Of a stretch of 64,000 nt of DNA, positions 8,306 to 16,743 are shown piece after piece. Each line of letters begins with the position of its first letter. Position 1 is the stretch's first letter. The DNA is from Oscillospiraceae bacterium (GTDB taxonomy: Bacteria; Bacillota; Clostridia; Oscillospirales; Ruminococcaceae). The stretch covers positions 29,060-93,059 of the forward strand of contig SVMW01000002.1 in the NCBI GenBank assembly GCA_015067215.1, written 5' to 3'. The notes beneath the pieces were generated by a model. That model made no database searches. It was not told where the DNA came from and saw only the letters and a program-made list of their open reading frames with translations. The position numbers and the translations under genes are program-made.

Positions 8306-8613
8306 GACTTCAAGAACACCCCATCTTAGAATTTAACAGAGGGGAAAAAGTTACTTTCTACTACAACGGTCAGGAAGTTGTAGGCTACACAGAGGAAACA
8401 ATTGCTGCAGCTCTCCACGCAGCAGGCGTTCGCACACTTGGCCACAGCCCTGAACTGCACAGACCAAGAGGCTTGTTCTGTGCTATCGGTAACTGTTCTT
8501 CCTGCTTTATGACAGTTGACGGTCAGCCTAACGTTCGCGTTTGCGTAACAAAGGTAAAAGCAGGCATGAAAGTGGAAGAACAGAAAGGAAAGGGGGTTAT
8601 CCAGGATGATTAG
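8302..8613 (+). CDS. (2Fe-2S) ferredoxin-like subunit of a flavin amino-acid dehydrogenase
   Basis: 103 residues resembling the N-terminal ferredoxin domain of heterotetrameric sarcosine oxidase alpha subunits and HcnA: GEKVTFYYNGQEV strand start, then the cluster ligands in RGLFCAIGNCSSCFMTVDG and VRVCV. It should pass electrons between flavins in the complex. It overlaps the AraC gene by 4 bp (strong AAGGAAGGAG upstream) and the next gene by 8 bp, so subunits are made in equal amounts. Confidence 0.85.
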   Translation: MRLQEHPILEFNRGEKVTFYYNGQEVVGYTEETIAAALHAAGVRTLGHSPELHRPRGLFCAIGNCSSCFMTVDGQPNVRVCVTKVKAGMKVEEQKGKGVIQDD

Positions 8614-9712
8614 AGATGTAGAAGTTCTCGTTATTGGCGGCGGTCCTGCTGGCTTGTGCGCAGCAACAGCAGCAGCTTCTCTTGGTGCAAAAGTTCTCGT
8701 TTGTGAAAGAGACGATGTACCAGGCGGTCAGCTTGTAAAACAGACACATAAATTCTTTGGTTCCGAAAAACAGTATGCAGGCGACCGTGGTATTCACATT
8801 GGTCAGATGCTTGTTGAAAATGCAGTTAATGACCCTAACATCGAAATCTGGACAGATTCAACAGTTCTCGGCATCTACGAAGATGGTATCGTAACAGTTC
8901 TCGTAGGTGAAAAACATGTTAAAGTTAACCCTAAGAAAATCATTGTTGCAACAGGTGCATCTGAAAAATTCCTTGCATTCCCTGGCAATGACCTCCCAGG
9001 CATCTATGGCGCAGGTGCTGTACAGACACTGATGAACGTTGCAGGTGTAAAACCTGCTGAAAGAGTACTTATGGTTGGTGCAGGTAACATTGGTCTTATT
9101 GTTTCTTACCAGCTTATGCAGGCAGGCGTTGAAATCGCAGCTGTTCTCGAAGCAGGTCCAAGAATCGGCGGTTACCTTGTACACGCTTCCAAAATTGCAC
9201 GTGCAGGCGTGCCAATTCTTACAAGACACACAGTTAAAGAAGCTTATGGTGACGGTAAACTTGAAGGCGTTATCATCTGTGAACTTGACGAAAAATGGCA
9301 GCAGATTCCGGGCACAGAACAGGATATCAAATGTGATACTCTCTGTCTTGCTGTTGGCCTTTCTCCACTTACAGAACTCTGCTGGCAGGCAGGCTGTGAA
9401 ATGAGATTTATCCGTGAACTTTCCGGTCACGTGCCACTTACAAACGAAAACCTTGAAACAACAGTTGAAGGCATCTATGCAGCAGGCGACGTTTCAGGTG
9501 TTGAAGAAGCTTCCTCTGCTATGGTTGAAGGCCGTCTTGCAGGTTATGCAGCAGCTGAAAGCCTTGGCTACGAAGTTGAAAAAGCAAAAGTGCTCAAAGC
9601 TGATGCAGCAGCAGAACTGGCTGAACTGCGTTCAGGCCCTGCAGGCGAAAGAATTCTTGCAGGTATCAAAAAATCTGAAGCTTTGTATGAAGAAGTGAAG
9701 GGAGGAAAATAA
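8606..9712 (+). CDS. FAD/NAD(P)-dependent oxidoreductase subunit (HcnB/sarcosine-oxidase-alpha-like)
   Basis: 368 residues with two Rossmann motifs, VIGGGPAGLCAA at the N-terminus (FAD) and MVGAGNIGLIVS near residue 155 (NAD(P)H), and the closing GIYAAGDVSG motif. It corresponds to the middle of HcnB or the alpha subunit of dye-linked proline dehydrogenases, but the ferredoxin and BFD parts that are fused in many relatives are separate genes here (8302 and 10209). Likely role: moving electrons from the DadA-like subunit to NAD(P) or ferredoxin. Codon use is strongly biased to TTC, ATC, AAC and CTT/CTC, unlike iorA next door. Confidence 0.88.
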   Translation: MIRDVEVLVIGGGPAGLCAATAAASLGAKVLVCERDDVPGGQLVKQTHKFFGSEKQYAGDRGIHIGQMLVENAVNDPNIEIWTDSTVLGIYEDGIVTVLVGEKHVKVNPKKIIVATGASEKFLAFPGNDLPGIYGAGAVQTLMNVAGVKPAERVLMVGAGNIGLIVSYQLMQAGVEIAAVLEAGPRIGGYLVHASKIARAGVPILTRHTVKEAYGDGKLEGVIICELDEKWQQIPGTEQDIKCDTLCLAVGLSPLTELCWQAGCEMRFIRELSGHVPLTNENLETTVEGIYAAGDVSGVEEASSAMVEGRLAGYAAAESLGYEVEKAKVLKADAAAELAELRSGPAGERILAGIKKSEALYEEVKGGK

Positions 9713-9715
9713 GCT

Positions 9716-10219
9716 ATGTTATATCAGAACGGTATTCCTACAAAAGAAGATATCATGGGCGTAACTCCTTCCGAGGAACGTTTTGCAAAGGGACCTGTAG
9801 CAATCGTTGAATGTTTCCAGAAAATCCCTTGCAACCCATGTACAAAAGCATGCGTTAAAAAAGCAATCAAAGTTGAACCTGACATCAACGAGGTTCCTGT
9901 AGTTGACTTTGACAGCTGCAACGGTTGTGGTCTGTGCATCACAAGATGCCCGGGTCTTGCAATTTTTGTTGTAGACAAAACATACAGCGAAACAGAAGCT
10001 CTTGTTAAACTGCCATTTGAATATCTGCCTGTACCACAGAAAGGTCAGGTTGTTTGCGGTCTTGACCGTGAAGGTAAAGAACTCGGCTGGTTCCCGGTTG
10101 TTCAGACATTCTCCGGCGGCAAGAAAAACATGACATGGGTTATCAGCCTTGCTGTACCAAAAGAACTTGCTATGGAAGTTCGCAGTATTAAAGTAGGAGG
10201 TTATAAAGATGGACAATAA
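9716..10219 (+). CDS. 4Fe-4S ferredoxin-domain subunit of the dehydrogenase complex
   Basis: 167 residues. A first cysteine group CxxxxxCNPCTKAC lies around residues 36-48 and a canonical CNGCGLCITRCPG around 69-81. The C-terminal half (GWFPVVQTFSGG onward) has no motif I recognise. Two [4Fe-4S] clusters are likely; the first has unusual cysteine spacing. It starts 3 bp after the FAD subunit and overlaps the BFD-like gene by 11 bp. Confidence 0.82.
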   Translation: MLYQNGIPTKEDIMGVTPSEERFAKGPVAIVECFQKIPCNPCTKACVKKAIKVEPDINEVPVVDFDSCNGCGLCITRCPGLAIFVVDKTYSETEALVKLPFEYLPVPQKGQVVCGLDREGKELGWFPVVQTFSGGKKNMTWVISLAVPKELAMEVRSIKVGGYKDGQ

Positions 10220-10496
10220 CAATACTCTCCTTTGCCGTTGCGAAGATCTTACAAGAGAAACTATTCTCAAATGCATCGAAGACGGTTATTGCACAATAGA
10301 TGAAATCAAACGTGTAACACGTGCAGGTATGGGTCCATGTCAGGGCCGTACATGCCGTATGCTCATTGCACAGGAACTTTCCAACTATTATGGCGTTCCA
10401 ATGGAAGAAGTCCTCATGACAACATTCCGTCCACCGGTAAAACCTATCAGTATGGGTGCACTGGCTGACGCTTATGCGGAAGGAGGCAACGAATAA
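10209..10496 (+). CDS. BFD-like (2Fe-2S)-binding subunit
   Basis: 95 residues with LCRCEDLTRETI at the start and GMGPCQGRTCR in the middle, the four-cysteine pattern (CxC...CxxxxC) of BFD-like domains found at the C-terminus of HcnB and sarcosine oxidase alpha. Here it is a free-standing protein. It overlaps both neighbours (11 bp upstream, 1 bp downstream), which fits a fixed subunit ratio. Confidence 0.87.
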   Translation: MDNNNTLLCRCEDLTRETILKCIEDGYCTIDEIKRVTRAGMGPCQGRTCRMLIAQELSNYYGVPMEEVLMTTFRPPVKPISMGALADAYAEGGNE

Positions 10497-11641
10497 TGAA
10501 AAAAGGCTATGAAGTTATCATCGTAGGCGGCGGTATCGTTGGCTGTTCAATCGCTTTTGAACTTGCAAAACGCGGTGTTACAGATGTTTTGGTAGTAGAA
10601 AAAGGTTACCTCTCCTCAGGTGCAACAGGCCGCTGCGGTGCAGGTATCCGTCAGCAGTGGGGTTCTGAACTCAATGCCCGCATTGCTCTTGAAAGTACAC
10701 ACATCTTCGAAAACCTTGAAGAATACACAGGCTACAATCACAGCGTAGGTCTCCATCAGGGCGGCTACCTCCTTGTAGCATACACAGAAAAAGAATGGGC
10801 ACAGTTCCAGAAAAACCTTGAAGTTCAGCACAAACTGGGCATCGAATCCCGCGCTGTTGACCTTAAAGAAGCCAGAGAAATCGTTCCATACCTCAACACA
10901 GACGGTATGTTCGGTGCAACTTTCAACCAGAAAGACGGTCACGCAGACCCATTCCACTGCACACAGGCTTATGCACAGGGTGCAAAACGTATGGGTGTTG
11001 AATTCCTTACTTACACAGAAGTTACAGGCTTCCGTACAGTAGGCGGCAACATTGCTGGTGTTGAAACAACAAAAGGCTACTTTGAAGCTAAAAAAGTTAT
11101 CAACTGTGCAAACGTTTATGCTCCAATGCTTGCAGCAATGGTTGGCGAAGACATTCCTGTTACATCAGAACGTCATCAGGCTCTCGTAACAGAACCTGTT
11201 GCTCCACTGATTGACTGCATGGTTATGTCCTTCCACCGTGGTTACTATGTACAGCAGACACCACACGGCAGCTTCGTAATGGGTATCGGTCCAAGAGAAG
11301 AACCAAGCTTCAACTCCAAATCCAGCTGGCAGTTCCTTGAACAGAACTGTGCTATTATGTGTGAAGCACTTCCAATTCTCCGCAAACTCAAAGTTGTTCG
11401 TCAGTGGGCAGGTCAGTACGACCTTTCACCTGACCGCAACCCTGTTATCGATGAAGCAAAAGAAGCAAAAGGCTTCTATTCCGTATGTGGTTTCTCCGGT
11501 CACGGCTTCATGGTTGCTCCAAGAGTTGCTATTCTTGTTGCTAACCACATTACAGGTCAGAGCGATACTATGGATATCAAGATGTTCAGCCAGGAACGTT
11601 ACAAAACAGGCGAACTCCTTCTTGAACCATCCGTTGTTTAA
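10496..11641 (+). CDS. FAD-dependent amino/imino acid dehydrogenase catalytic subunit (DadA/SoxB/HcnC family)
   Basis: 381 residues. FAD motif VIIVGGGIVGCSIAFELAKRG at the N-terminus, TGRCGAGIRQQWG close behind, and the C-terminal GFSGHGFMVAPRV with HGF flavin contact. Relatives oxidise proline, hydroxyproline, sarcosine, glycine or D-amino acids. Together with the four preceding genes it forms a multi-subunit dehydrogenase that feeds electrons to iron-sulfur carriers rather than oxygen. The substrate is not determinable here. Codon use is of the highly expressed type. The operon ends at the terminator at 11661. Confidence 0.88.
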   Translation: MKKGYEVIIVGGGIVGCSIAFELAKRGVTDVLVVEKGYLSSGATGRCGAGIRQQWGSELNARIALESTHIFENLEEYTGYNHSVGLHQGGYLLVAYTEKEWAQFQKNLEVQHKLGIESRAVDLKEAREIVPYLNTDGMFGATFNQKDGHADPFHCTQAYAQGAKRMGVEFLTYTEVTGFRTVGGNIAGVETTKGYFEAKKVINCANVYAPMLAAMVGEDIPVTSERHQALVTEPVAPLIDCMVMSFHRGYYVQQTPHGSFVMGIGPREEPSFNSKSSWQFLEQNCAIMCEALPILRKLKVVRQWAGQYDLSPDRNPVIDEAKEAKGFYSVCGFSGHGFMVAPRVAILVANHITGQSDTMDIKMFSQERYKTGELLLEPSVV

Positions 11642-11660
11642 TCAGTATAATTACAAAACT

Positions 11661-11689
11661 AAAGGCACGTCATATGACGTGCCTTTTTT
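11661..11689 (+). terminator. Intrinsic terminator of the dehydrogenase operon
   Basis: Perfect hairpin AAAGGCACGTC/GACGTGCCTTT with a six-T tail. Confidence 0.9.
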
Positions 11690-11706
11690 GTGTTTTAGTT
11701 TGATGT

Positions 11707-12522
11707 TTATATTGTAAAAACAGTTTTCGGTTTTACGGCAACAATATTTCCGTTTATTTCAAACCATAATTCTGTATCTGTGTTGTTTTCAATAAATTTT
11801 TCAGTTATAACCGCGCTTCTCATAGCTTTAAGATATCTTACAATATCGATATTGGTCATTGAAATAACATCACTGTCTTCTGATATCCGTTTCAGCAGAT
11901 TTTCTATCGATTCCCACATGTTTTCGGCATCAAGGTCATAGGAATGGCCCACAATCTGACACAGTGCAAGTTCTTCTTCGGTTTCAAAAAAATTATTTAC
12001 GAACTGTTCAAACTGTGGGTTAAGATGAAAAATACCTGCAGCCCACCAATAATAATTTTCGGGTGGAGTATATAAGAATCTTTCTTCCGAGCATCTTGCA
12101 TATTCAAAACCGCAATTTTGTGCACATTCTGCAATCATATCGCTGTAATAATCAAAGGGGACTGCAAACCCGCAGATTTTTTTGCCAAAAAGCTGTTCAA
12201 GGTTTTTCTTGTCCTGAAGCATTTGATGCATTATCCCGCTTTCAGACATATCGTGCATATATGGATGTGTCAGCGTGTGGCTTGCAACTTCGTGGTTTTG
12301 GTATAAGGCGGAAACAGTTTCAGCAGACAGGCGTTTTACAATCATACCATTTTCGTGCACCCACTCAAACTGCTGATACATAAGGTCAGAGTTAAGATTG
12401 AATGTGCCTTTTATGCCGTACCTGTTCAAAAGCTCAACAAAACGTATATCCTGATATACCCCGTCATCATATGTAATGTTGAATGCTTTTTTGTTGCCAT
12501 AAGGATAAAGTCGTCTTATCAT
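11707..12522 (-). CDS. Polysaccharide deacetylase family protein
   Basis: 271 residues. NITYDDGVYQDI near residue 16 is the TFDDG-type first motif and ASHTLTHPYMHDM is the HxxxH zinc motif of the NodB fold. No signal peptide is visible, so it is probably cytoplasmic, unlike peptidoglycan or chitin deacetylases. Proteins of this size and type often act on small cytoplasmic sugars or are annotated only by fold. It faces the dehydrogenase operon convergently and shares the intergenic hairpin. Confidence 0.82.
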   Translation of the reverse strand: MIRRLYPYGNKKAFNITYDDGVYQDIRFVELLNRYGIKGTFNLNSDLMYQQFEWVHENGMIVKRLSAETVSALYQNHEVASHTLTHPYMHDMSESGIMHQMLQDKKNLEQLFGKKICGFAVPFDYYSDMIAECAQNCGFEYARCSEERFLYTPPENYYWWAAGIFHLNPQFEQFVNNFFETEEELALCQIVGHSYDLDAENMWESIENLLKRISEDSDVISMTNIDIVRYLKAMRSAVITEKFIENNTDTELWFEINGNIVAVKPKTVFTI

Positions 12523-12592
12523 TAAAACCTCTTAAAAAATAAATTGACTTAAAAAATAATAATATATTATTGTTTTTGGGGATAAAAATAAT

Positions 12593-12632
12593 GACCCAAA
12601 GACGAACTCTTGCGAGTGTTCGTTTTTGGGTC
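12593..12632 (-). terminator. Intrinsic terminator of ssrA
   Basis: GACCCAAA at 12593-12600 pairs with TTTGGGTC at 12625-12632, and an inner GACGAAC/GTTCG stem lies between. On the minus strand it follows the tmRNA 3' end by four bases and is followed by ATTATTTTTA. Confidence 0.85.
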
Positions 12633-12635
12633 GTT

Positions 12636-12984
12636 TGGTGGAGGTGACGGGGGTCGAACCCGTGTCCAAAAAGTAATTCATGGCAGTATCTACAAGTTTA
12701 GTTTATCTACAACATTCCCTCATATCCAGGCCGACAAACAGGCCGGATAATCGGTAGCTTCATAAGTGCGTGACGTGCCGCAAAGCTTAAGCTCGTTCAC
12801 GGGCTCTATCTGCGTGACGCCTTGACCCCGACCGATAGAAAACCGGGCAAGACGGCTGCTTTAATTAAGCAGCTACTAATTCGTTACGATTAGCGTTTAT
12901 TTTTTCGGGATGATTTAAGTGCTATCCCACCACTACTTGCTGCTCCCACTGCAAACTCCCTGTCGAAACCAGAAGTACACCCCC
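12636..12984 (-). ncRNA. ssrA: tmRNA (ssrA)
   Basis: 349 nt. The 5' end GGGGGUG pairs with CACCUCC at the 3' end, followed by A and an encoded CCA; the T arm carries GGTTCGAACCC. The tag frame at 12865-12894 (minus) reads ANRNELVAA followed by TAA, preceded by the usual A-rich stretch; with the charged alanine the tag would be AANRNELVAA. tmRNA with SmpB rescues ribosomes stalled on broken mRNA and marks the product for proteolysis. It lies just behind smpB and is probably transcribed with it or from a promoter in the 46-bp gap. Confidence 0.95.
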
Positions 12985-13030
12985 ATATTTAAAATGTAAG
13001 GGAATACATTTTTGCGGAATTTATAGCGGA

Positions 13031-13480
13031 TTATCTTCTGTTAAAATCCTTCATTGCGCGGTCCATGTTGCGTTTTGCATCGCGTTTTGCAATATCCTCG
13101 CGCTTGTCATACAGCTTTTTACCTTTGCAAAGTCCAAGTTCAAGTTTGACACGCTGTCCTTTGTAATACAAAGACAGAGGAATCAAAGTAAGACCATCCT
13201 GTTTGATTTTGCCCAACAGCTTGTTGATTTCTTTTTTGTGCAGCAAAAGTTTGCGCACACGGAAAGGGTCGCGGTTAAAAATATTGCCTTTTTCGTACGG
13301 GCTGATATGCATACCATATACAAAAACTTCACCGTTCTGGATATCTGCCCAGGATTCTTTAAGGTTTACCGAGCCATTGCGGATAGATTTGATTTCGGTA
13401 CCAAACAGTTCAATGCCGCATTCGTATGTTTCCAGCACGAAATATTCGTGTCGGGCCTGTCTGTTTACAGTTATTGACAT
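13031..13480 (-). CDS. smpB: SsrA-binding protein SmpB
   Basis: 149 residues, standard length. Family motifs: [39 protein letters not shown] and the basic C-terminal tail [18 protein letters not shown], which folds in the empty mRNA channel. It binds tmRNA, whose gene lies immediately downstream. GAGGTGG ribosome site precedes the ATG. Confidence 0.97.
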   Translation of the reverse strand: MSITVNRQARHEYFVLETYECGIELFGTEIKSIRNGSVNLKESWADIQNGEVFVYGMHISPYEKGNIFNRDPFRVRKLLLHKKEINKLLGKIKQDGLTLIPLSLYYKGQRVKLELGLCKGKKLYDKREDIAKRDAKRNMDRAMKDFNRR

Positions 13481-13516
13481 TACTATCCACCTCCTCGGAA
13501 AAATGCTGTATTGTAT

Positions 13517-13545
13517 ATAATATAGTATTTCATTGTTTTTGTCAA
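13517..13545 (-). promoter_or_regulatory. Promoter of smpB (and possibly ssrA)
   Basis: On the minus strand TTGACA (13540-13545) and TATTAT (13517-13522) are spaced by 17 bp, about 40 bp before smpB. Confidence 0.7.
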
Positions 13546-13609
13546 TTATATAGCCTTTTTACGACAGGATATGGTAATATAGTATTAAAGATAAATACGG
13601 AGAATTATT

Positions 13610-14557
13610 ATGACACTTTATGCACCATTTTATTATACCGGGTTTGCCTGTACGGCAGACAAATGCCGTCACAGCTGCTGTATAGGCTGGGAAATTGATA
13701 TTGATAAGGATACTTTGCAGTTTTACAAAACAATTGATGGCAGTCTTGGAGAAAGACTTAAAAATAATATAGCTGAAACAAACGAAATATCACATTTTAT
13801 ACTTAGAGAGGACGAAAGATGCCCGTTTTTAAATGAAAATGGGCTGTGTGATATTATTTCTCAGCTTGGAGAGGGTGCACTTTGTCAGATTTGTGATGAC
13901 CATCCAAGGTTTCGCAACTTTTACTCCGACCGAATTGAAATTGGTGTAGGTATGTGCTGCGAAGCTGCCGCACAGCTGATACTGTCACAGACAGAAAAAT
14001 TCAGACTTGTATGTCTTGAAAATGACGGAGATGAATATCTTTATCCTGAAGAAGAGGAATTTCTGGCTGTAAGAGAACATATGCTTGAAATTCTGACAGA
14101 CAGGGCATTGCCGCTTGAAAACAGAATACAGAATTTGCTGGATTTCTGTGAAATTTCCTTGCCTCAAAAGACAATACAGGAATGGGCGGATTTTTATCTT
14201 TCACTGGAAAGATTGGATAATGAATGGACCGTGATTTTACATCAGCTGAAAAATACTGACGTGACACAGCTGTCTGTGCCGGAAACTGAAAAAACATCAA
14301 ATGCTTTTGAACAGCTATTGTGTTATTTTATTTATCGTCACCTGACAGACAGCCTTGATGATAACAGCCTGTGGCAGCGTGTTGCATTTTCAGTGCATAG
14401 CTATTGCATTATCCGCAGTCTGTGCGCTGTGCATTACAGCAAAAACGGCTCACTGTCTGTTGAGGATATTGCCGGGTTTGCACGCCTTTATTCATCAGAA
14501 ATTGAATATTCAGAAGACAACATGGAAAAACTGCTGAATGTTATGTCACAGCAATAG
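13610..14557 (+). CDS. FliB-like cysteine-rich protein (flagellin lysine-N-methylase family)
   Basis: 315 residues. Cysteine motifs in order are CTADKCRHSCCIGW (residues about 14-27), CPFLNENGLCDI, LCQICDDHPRF and VGMCCEAAA. This is the pattern of the FliB family, named for lysine methylation of flagellin in Salmonella; the cysteines probably hold a metal or iron-sulfur site. No flagellar gene is in the window, so the target here may be another protein. The gene stands alone between smpB and the convergent uracil permease. Confidence 0.75.
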   Translation: MTLYAPFYYTGFACTADKCRHSCCIGWEIDIDKDTLQFYKTIDGSLGERLKNNIAETNEISHFILREDERCPFLNENGLCDIISQLGEGALCQICDDHPRFRNFYSDRIEIGVGMCCEAAAQLILSQTEKFRLVCLENDGDEYLYPEEEEFLAVREHMLEILTDRALPLENRIQNLLDFCEISLPQKTIQEWADFYLSLERLDNEWTVILHQLKNTDVTQLSVPETEKTSNAFEQLLCYFIYRHLTDSLDDNSLWQRVAFSVHSYCIIRSLCAVHYSKNGSLSVEDIAGFARLYSSEIEYSEDNMEKLLNVMSQQ

Positions 14558-14575
14558 TGATCAAATAAAAAAACA

Positions 14576-14606
14576 AAAGCCTTGAAGCTAATCTTCAAGG
14601 CTTTTT
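14576..14606. terminator. Bidirectional terminator between convergent genes
   Basis: AAAGCCTTGAAG pairs with CTTCAAGGCTTT over a five-base loop; T runs or A runs flank both sides, serving the FliB-like gene and uraA. Confidence 0.9.
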
Positions 14607-14616
14607 AATTATAAAA

Positions 14617-15900
14617 TTATTCAGGCTGTTTGCCGAATTCGTAGTCATTGCCAGGCAAAATTGCATTGAGAACAATGCCAAGGATTGCAGCAATTGCAAG
14701 ACCGGAAAGTGTAACTGTTGCATCTGCAACTGTAAATGTGATACCGCCTGTGCTGTTGAAACCAAGTGCGGAAACAAGTATAACAGCAGCAATAATAAGG
14801 TTGCGGCTCTGTGTAAAGTCAATTTTGTTTTCAACAATATTTCTTACACCAACAGCGGAAATCATACCGTAGAGGATAAGAGAGATGCCGCCGATGATTG
14901 CTGCAGGAATGCTGTTAACCATTGCGTCAAATTTAGGAACAAAGGAAAGAATGATAGCAATCACAGCAGCAAGACGGATGATAGCAGGGTCATAAACTTT
15001 TGTCAAAGCAAGGACACCTGTGTTTTCACCGTATGTTGTATTTGCAGGCCCGCCGATAAAACCTGCAAAGCTTGTTGCAAGGCCGTCACCAAGCAGAGTT
15101 CTGTGGAGACCCGGGTCTTCAATGTAGTTTTCGCCTGTTGTTGCGCTGATAGCGGCAATATCACCGATGTGTTCCATCATTGCGGCAAGAGCGATAGGCA
15201 TAATTGTGATGATAGCACTGAGGTCAAATTTTGCAAAAGCTTCCGGAATAACAGGGGAGCCGATAATGTCAGCAGCTGCTACGGTTGAAAAATCAACTGC
15301 ACCTGTGCAGAGAGCAACAATGTAGCTTACTACAACACTGAGCAGGATAGGAATGATTTTTATCATACCCTTGCCCCAGATGTTGCAGATAATGATAACG
15401 GCCAAAGCTACCACTGCAAGAAACCAGTTTGTAGATGCGTTTGTGATAGCACTTGGTGCAAGAATAAGACCGATGGAAATAATGATAGGACCTGTAACGA
15501 TAGGCGGAAAGAATTTCATAATCTTCTTGATACCGAATGCTTTGATAAGTCCTGACATAACGATGTAAAGCAGACCTGCTGCAACAACACCGCCGCAAGC
15601 GTATGGCAGCATTTCAACATTAGGTATTGTAGCTTCACCATTTGCGTCAAGCAGTTTTGGAGCAACTATTGCAAAACCGCCAAGAAATGCAAAGGAAGAG
15701 CCAAGAAATGCAGGAATCTTGCCTTTTGTAACAAAATGGAACAAAAGTGTGCCCGCACCTGCTGCAAAAAGTGTTGTAGAAATATTGAGGCCTGTAATGA
15801 GCGGAACAAGCACTGTTGCACCGAACATTGCGAAAACATGCTGGAAACCAAGCAGTGTGTTTTTGGCTGTCATTTCAGGCAGAATTCTGTATTTTTTCAT
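14617..15900 (-). CDS. uraA: Uracil permease (NCS2 family)
   Basis: 427 residues, hydrophobic throughout with about 14 membrane segments as in UraA. Recognisable stretches include GFQHVFAMFGATVLVP near the start, the AFLGSSFAF strand, ALAAMMEHIGDI (the conserved glutamate of TM8) and GGPANTTYGENTGVL. It imports uracil with protons. RBS AAGGAGAAAA lies before the ATG. No PyrR-type leader was recognised upstream. Xanthine transport is less likely given the close match to UraA motifs. Confidence 0.93.
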   Translation of the reverse strand: MKKYRILPEMTAKNTLLGFQHVFAMFGATVLVPLITGLNISTTLFAAGAGTLLFHFVTKGKIPAFLGSSFAFLGGFAIVAPKLLDANGEATIPNVEMLPYACGGVVAAGLLYIVMSGLIKAFGIKKIMKFFPPIVTGPIIISIGLILAPSAITNASTNWFLAVVALAVIIICNIWGKGMIKIIPILLSVVVSYIVALCTGAVDFSTVAAADIIGSPVIPEAFAKFDLSAIITIMPIALAAMMEHIGDIAAISATTGENYIEDPGLHRTLLGDGLATSFAGFIGGPANTTYGENTGVLALTKVYDPAIIRLAAVIAIILSFVPKFDAMVNSIPAAIIGGISLILYGMISAVGVRNIVENKIDFTQSRNLIIAAVILVSALGFNSTGGITFTVADATVTLSGLAIAAILGIVLNAILPGNDYEFGKQPE

Positions 15901-16100
15901 ATGTTTTCTCCTTGTGCAAACAAAATATCATTTGTCTAACCTAAAAAATTTTATCACAAATTGTCACATTTTAAAAGGGGAAATTTAATATTTGAAAATA
16001 TTATTTGTACTAATTGCTTATTATCGAATGAATTAGGACGGTGAATTTCAGGTATATTATATTTATTGCGTGACAAGTAATACAAGCGGAGTATTTTGGA

Positions 16101-16129
16101 TTGTTTTTATCAAAGATACAATGTATAAT
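16101..16129 (+). promoter_or_regulatory. Promoter of the GNAT gene
   Basis: TTGTTT at 16101-16106 and TATAAT at 16124-16129 with 17 bp between. Confidence 0.5.
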
Positions 16130-16162
16130 ATGGGTAACAGTTATAATTAAAGGAGAATGACA

Positions 16163-16609
16163 ATGGAAGTTAGAATTGTACCTGTAGATAATCAGGACTA
16201 TGCTGTTCTGGCACAGAAGCTGGATGATTATTATTTTGAAATTGTGGGACCTGTACAGGCAAGATATGCAGAAGTGAACAAACCGCATAATATGAACGCA
16301 ATTTGTGTTGTTTATGAAAACGGTATGCCGATAGCATGTGGTGCGTGGAAAAAAATTGATGATGAAACAGCGGAAATCAAAAGAATATATGTGTTGCCTG
16401 AACATCGTCGCAAAGGTGCTGCTTCAATGATTGTAAAAGCTATGGAAGCGGATGCAGCAAAAACAGGAAGACGCCGTTTTATTCTTGAAACTGCACGCAC
16501 AACAGCAGATTCTGCATCATTGTATCTGTCACTTGGATATCACGAAATCGATTATTACGGCAGTCCTGCAGGTGCTGAAAACTGTCGTTGTTTCAAAAAA
16601 GAAATATAA
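16163..16609 (+). CDS. GNAT family N-acetyltransferase
   Basis: 148 residues. The acetyl-CoA loop is KRIYVLPEHRRKGAAS, the RxxGxA motif, at about residues 75-90; ETARTTADSASLYLSLGYHEI is the usual C-terminal strand-helix. Substrate unknown. Two in-frame ATGs compete: AAAGGAG at 16149-16155 is 1 bp before the ATG at 16157 but 7 bp before that at 16163, so the second is preferred. Confidence 0.85.
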   Translation: MEVRIVPVDNQDYAVLAQKLDDYYFEIVGPVQARYAEVNKPHNMNAICVVYENGMPIACGAWKKIDDETAEIKRIYVLPEHRRKGAASMIVKAMEADAAKTGRRRFILETARTTADSASLYLSLGYHEIDYYGSPAGAENCRCFKKEI

Positions 16610-16621
16610 CAGTCAGATTTA

Positions 16622-16654
16622 AAACCGTTATGCCATTTTACTGCATAACGGTTT
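16622..16654 (+). terminator. Intrinsic terminator after the GNAT gene
   Basis: AAACCGTTATGC pairs with GCATAACGGTTT, followed by GTTTTTTAC. Confidence 0.88.
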
Positions 16655-16674
16655 GTTTTTTACACTGATTCGGA

Positions 16675-16703
16675 TTGATTTTGATTTACAGCGATAATAT
16701 AAT
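16675..16703 (+). promoter_or_regulatory. Promoter of the serine hydrolase gene
   Basis: TTGATT at 16675-16680 and TATAAT at 16698-16703, spacing 17 bp, about 40 bp before the ATG at 16744, which has GGAGG at 16732-16736. Confidence 0.55.
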
Positions 16704-16743
16704 TGAAACATAAGTTATAATAAAATGAGTGTGGAGGTAATGT

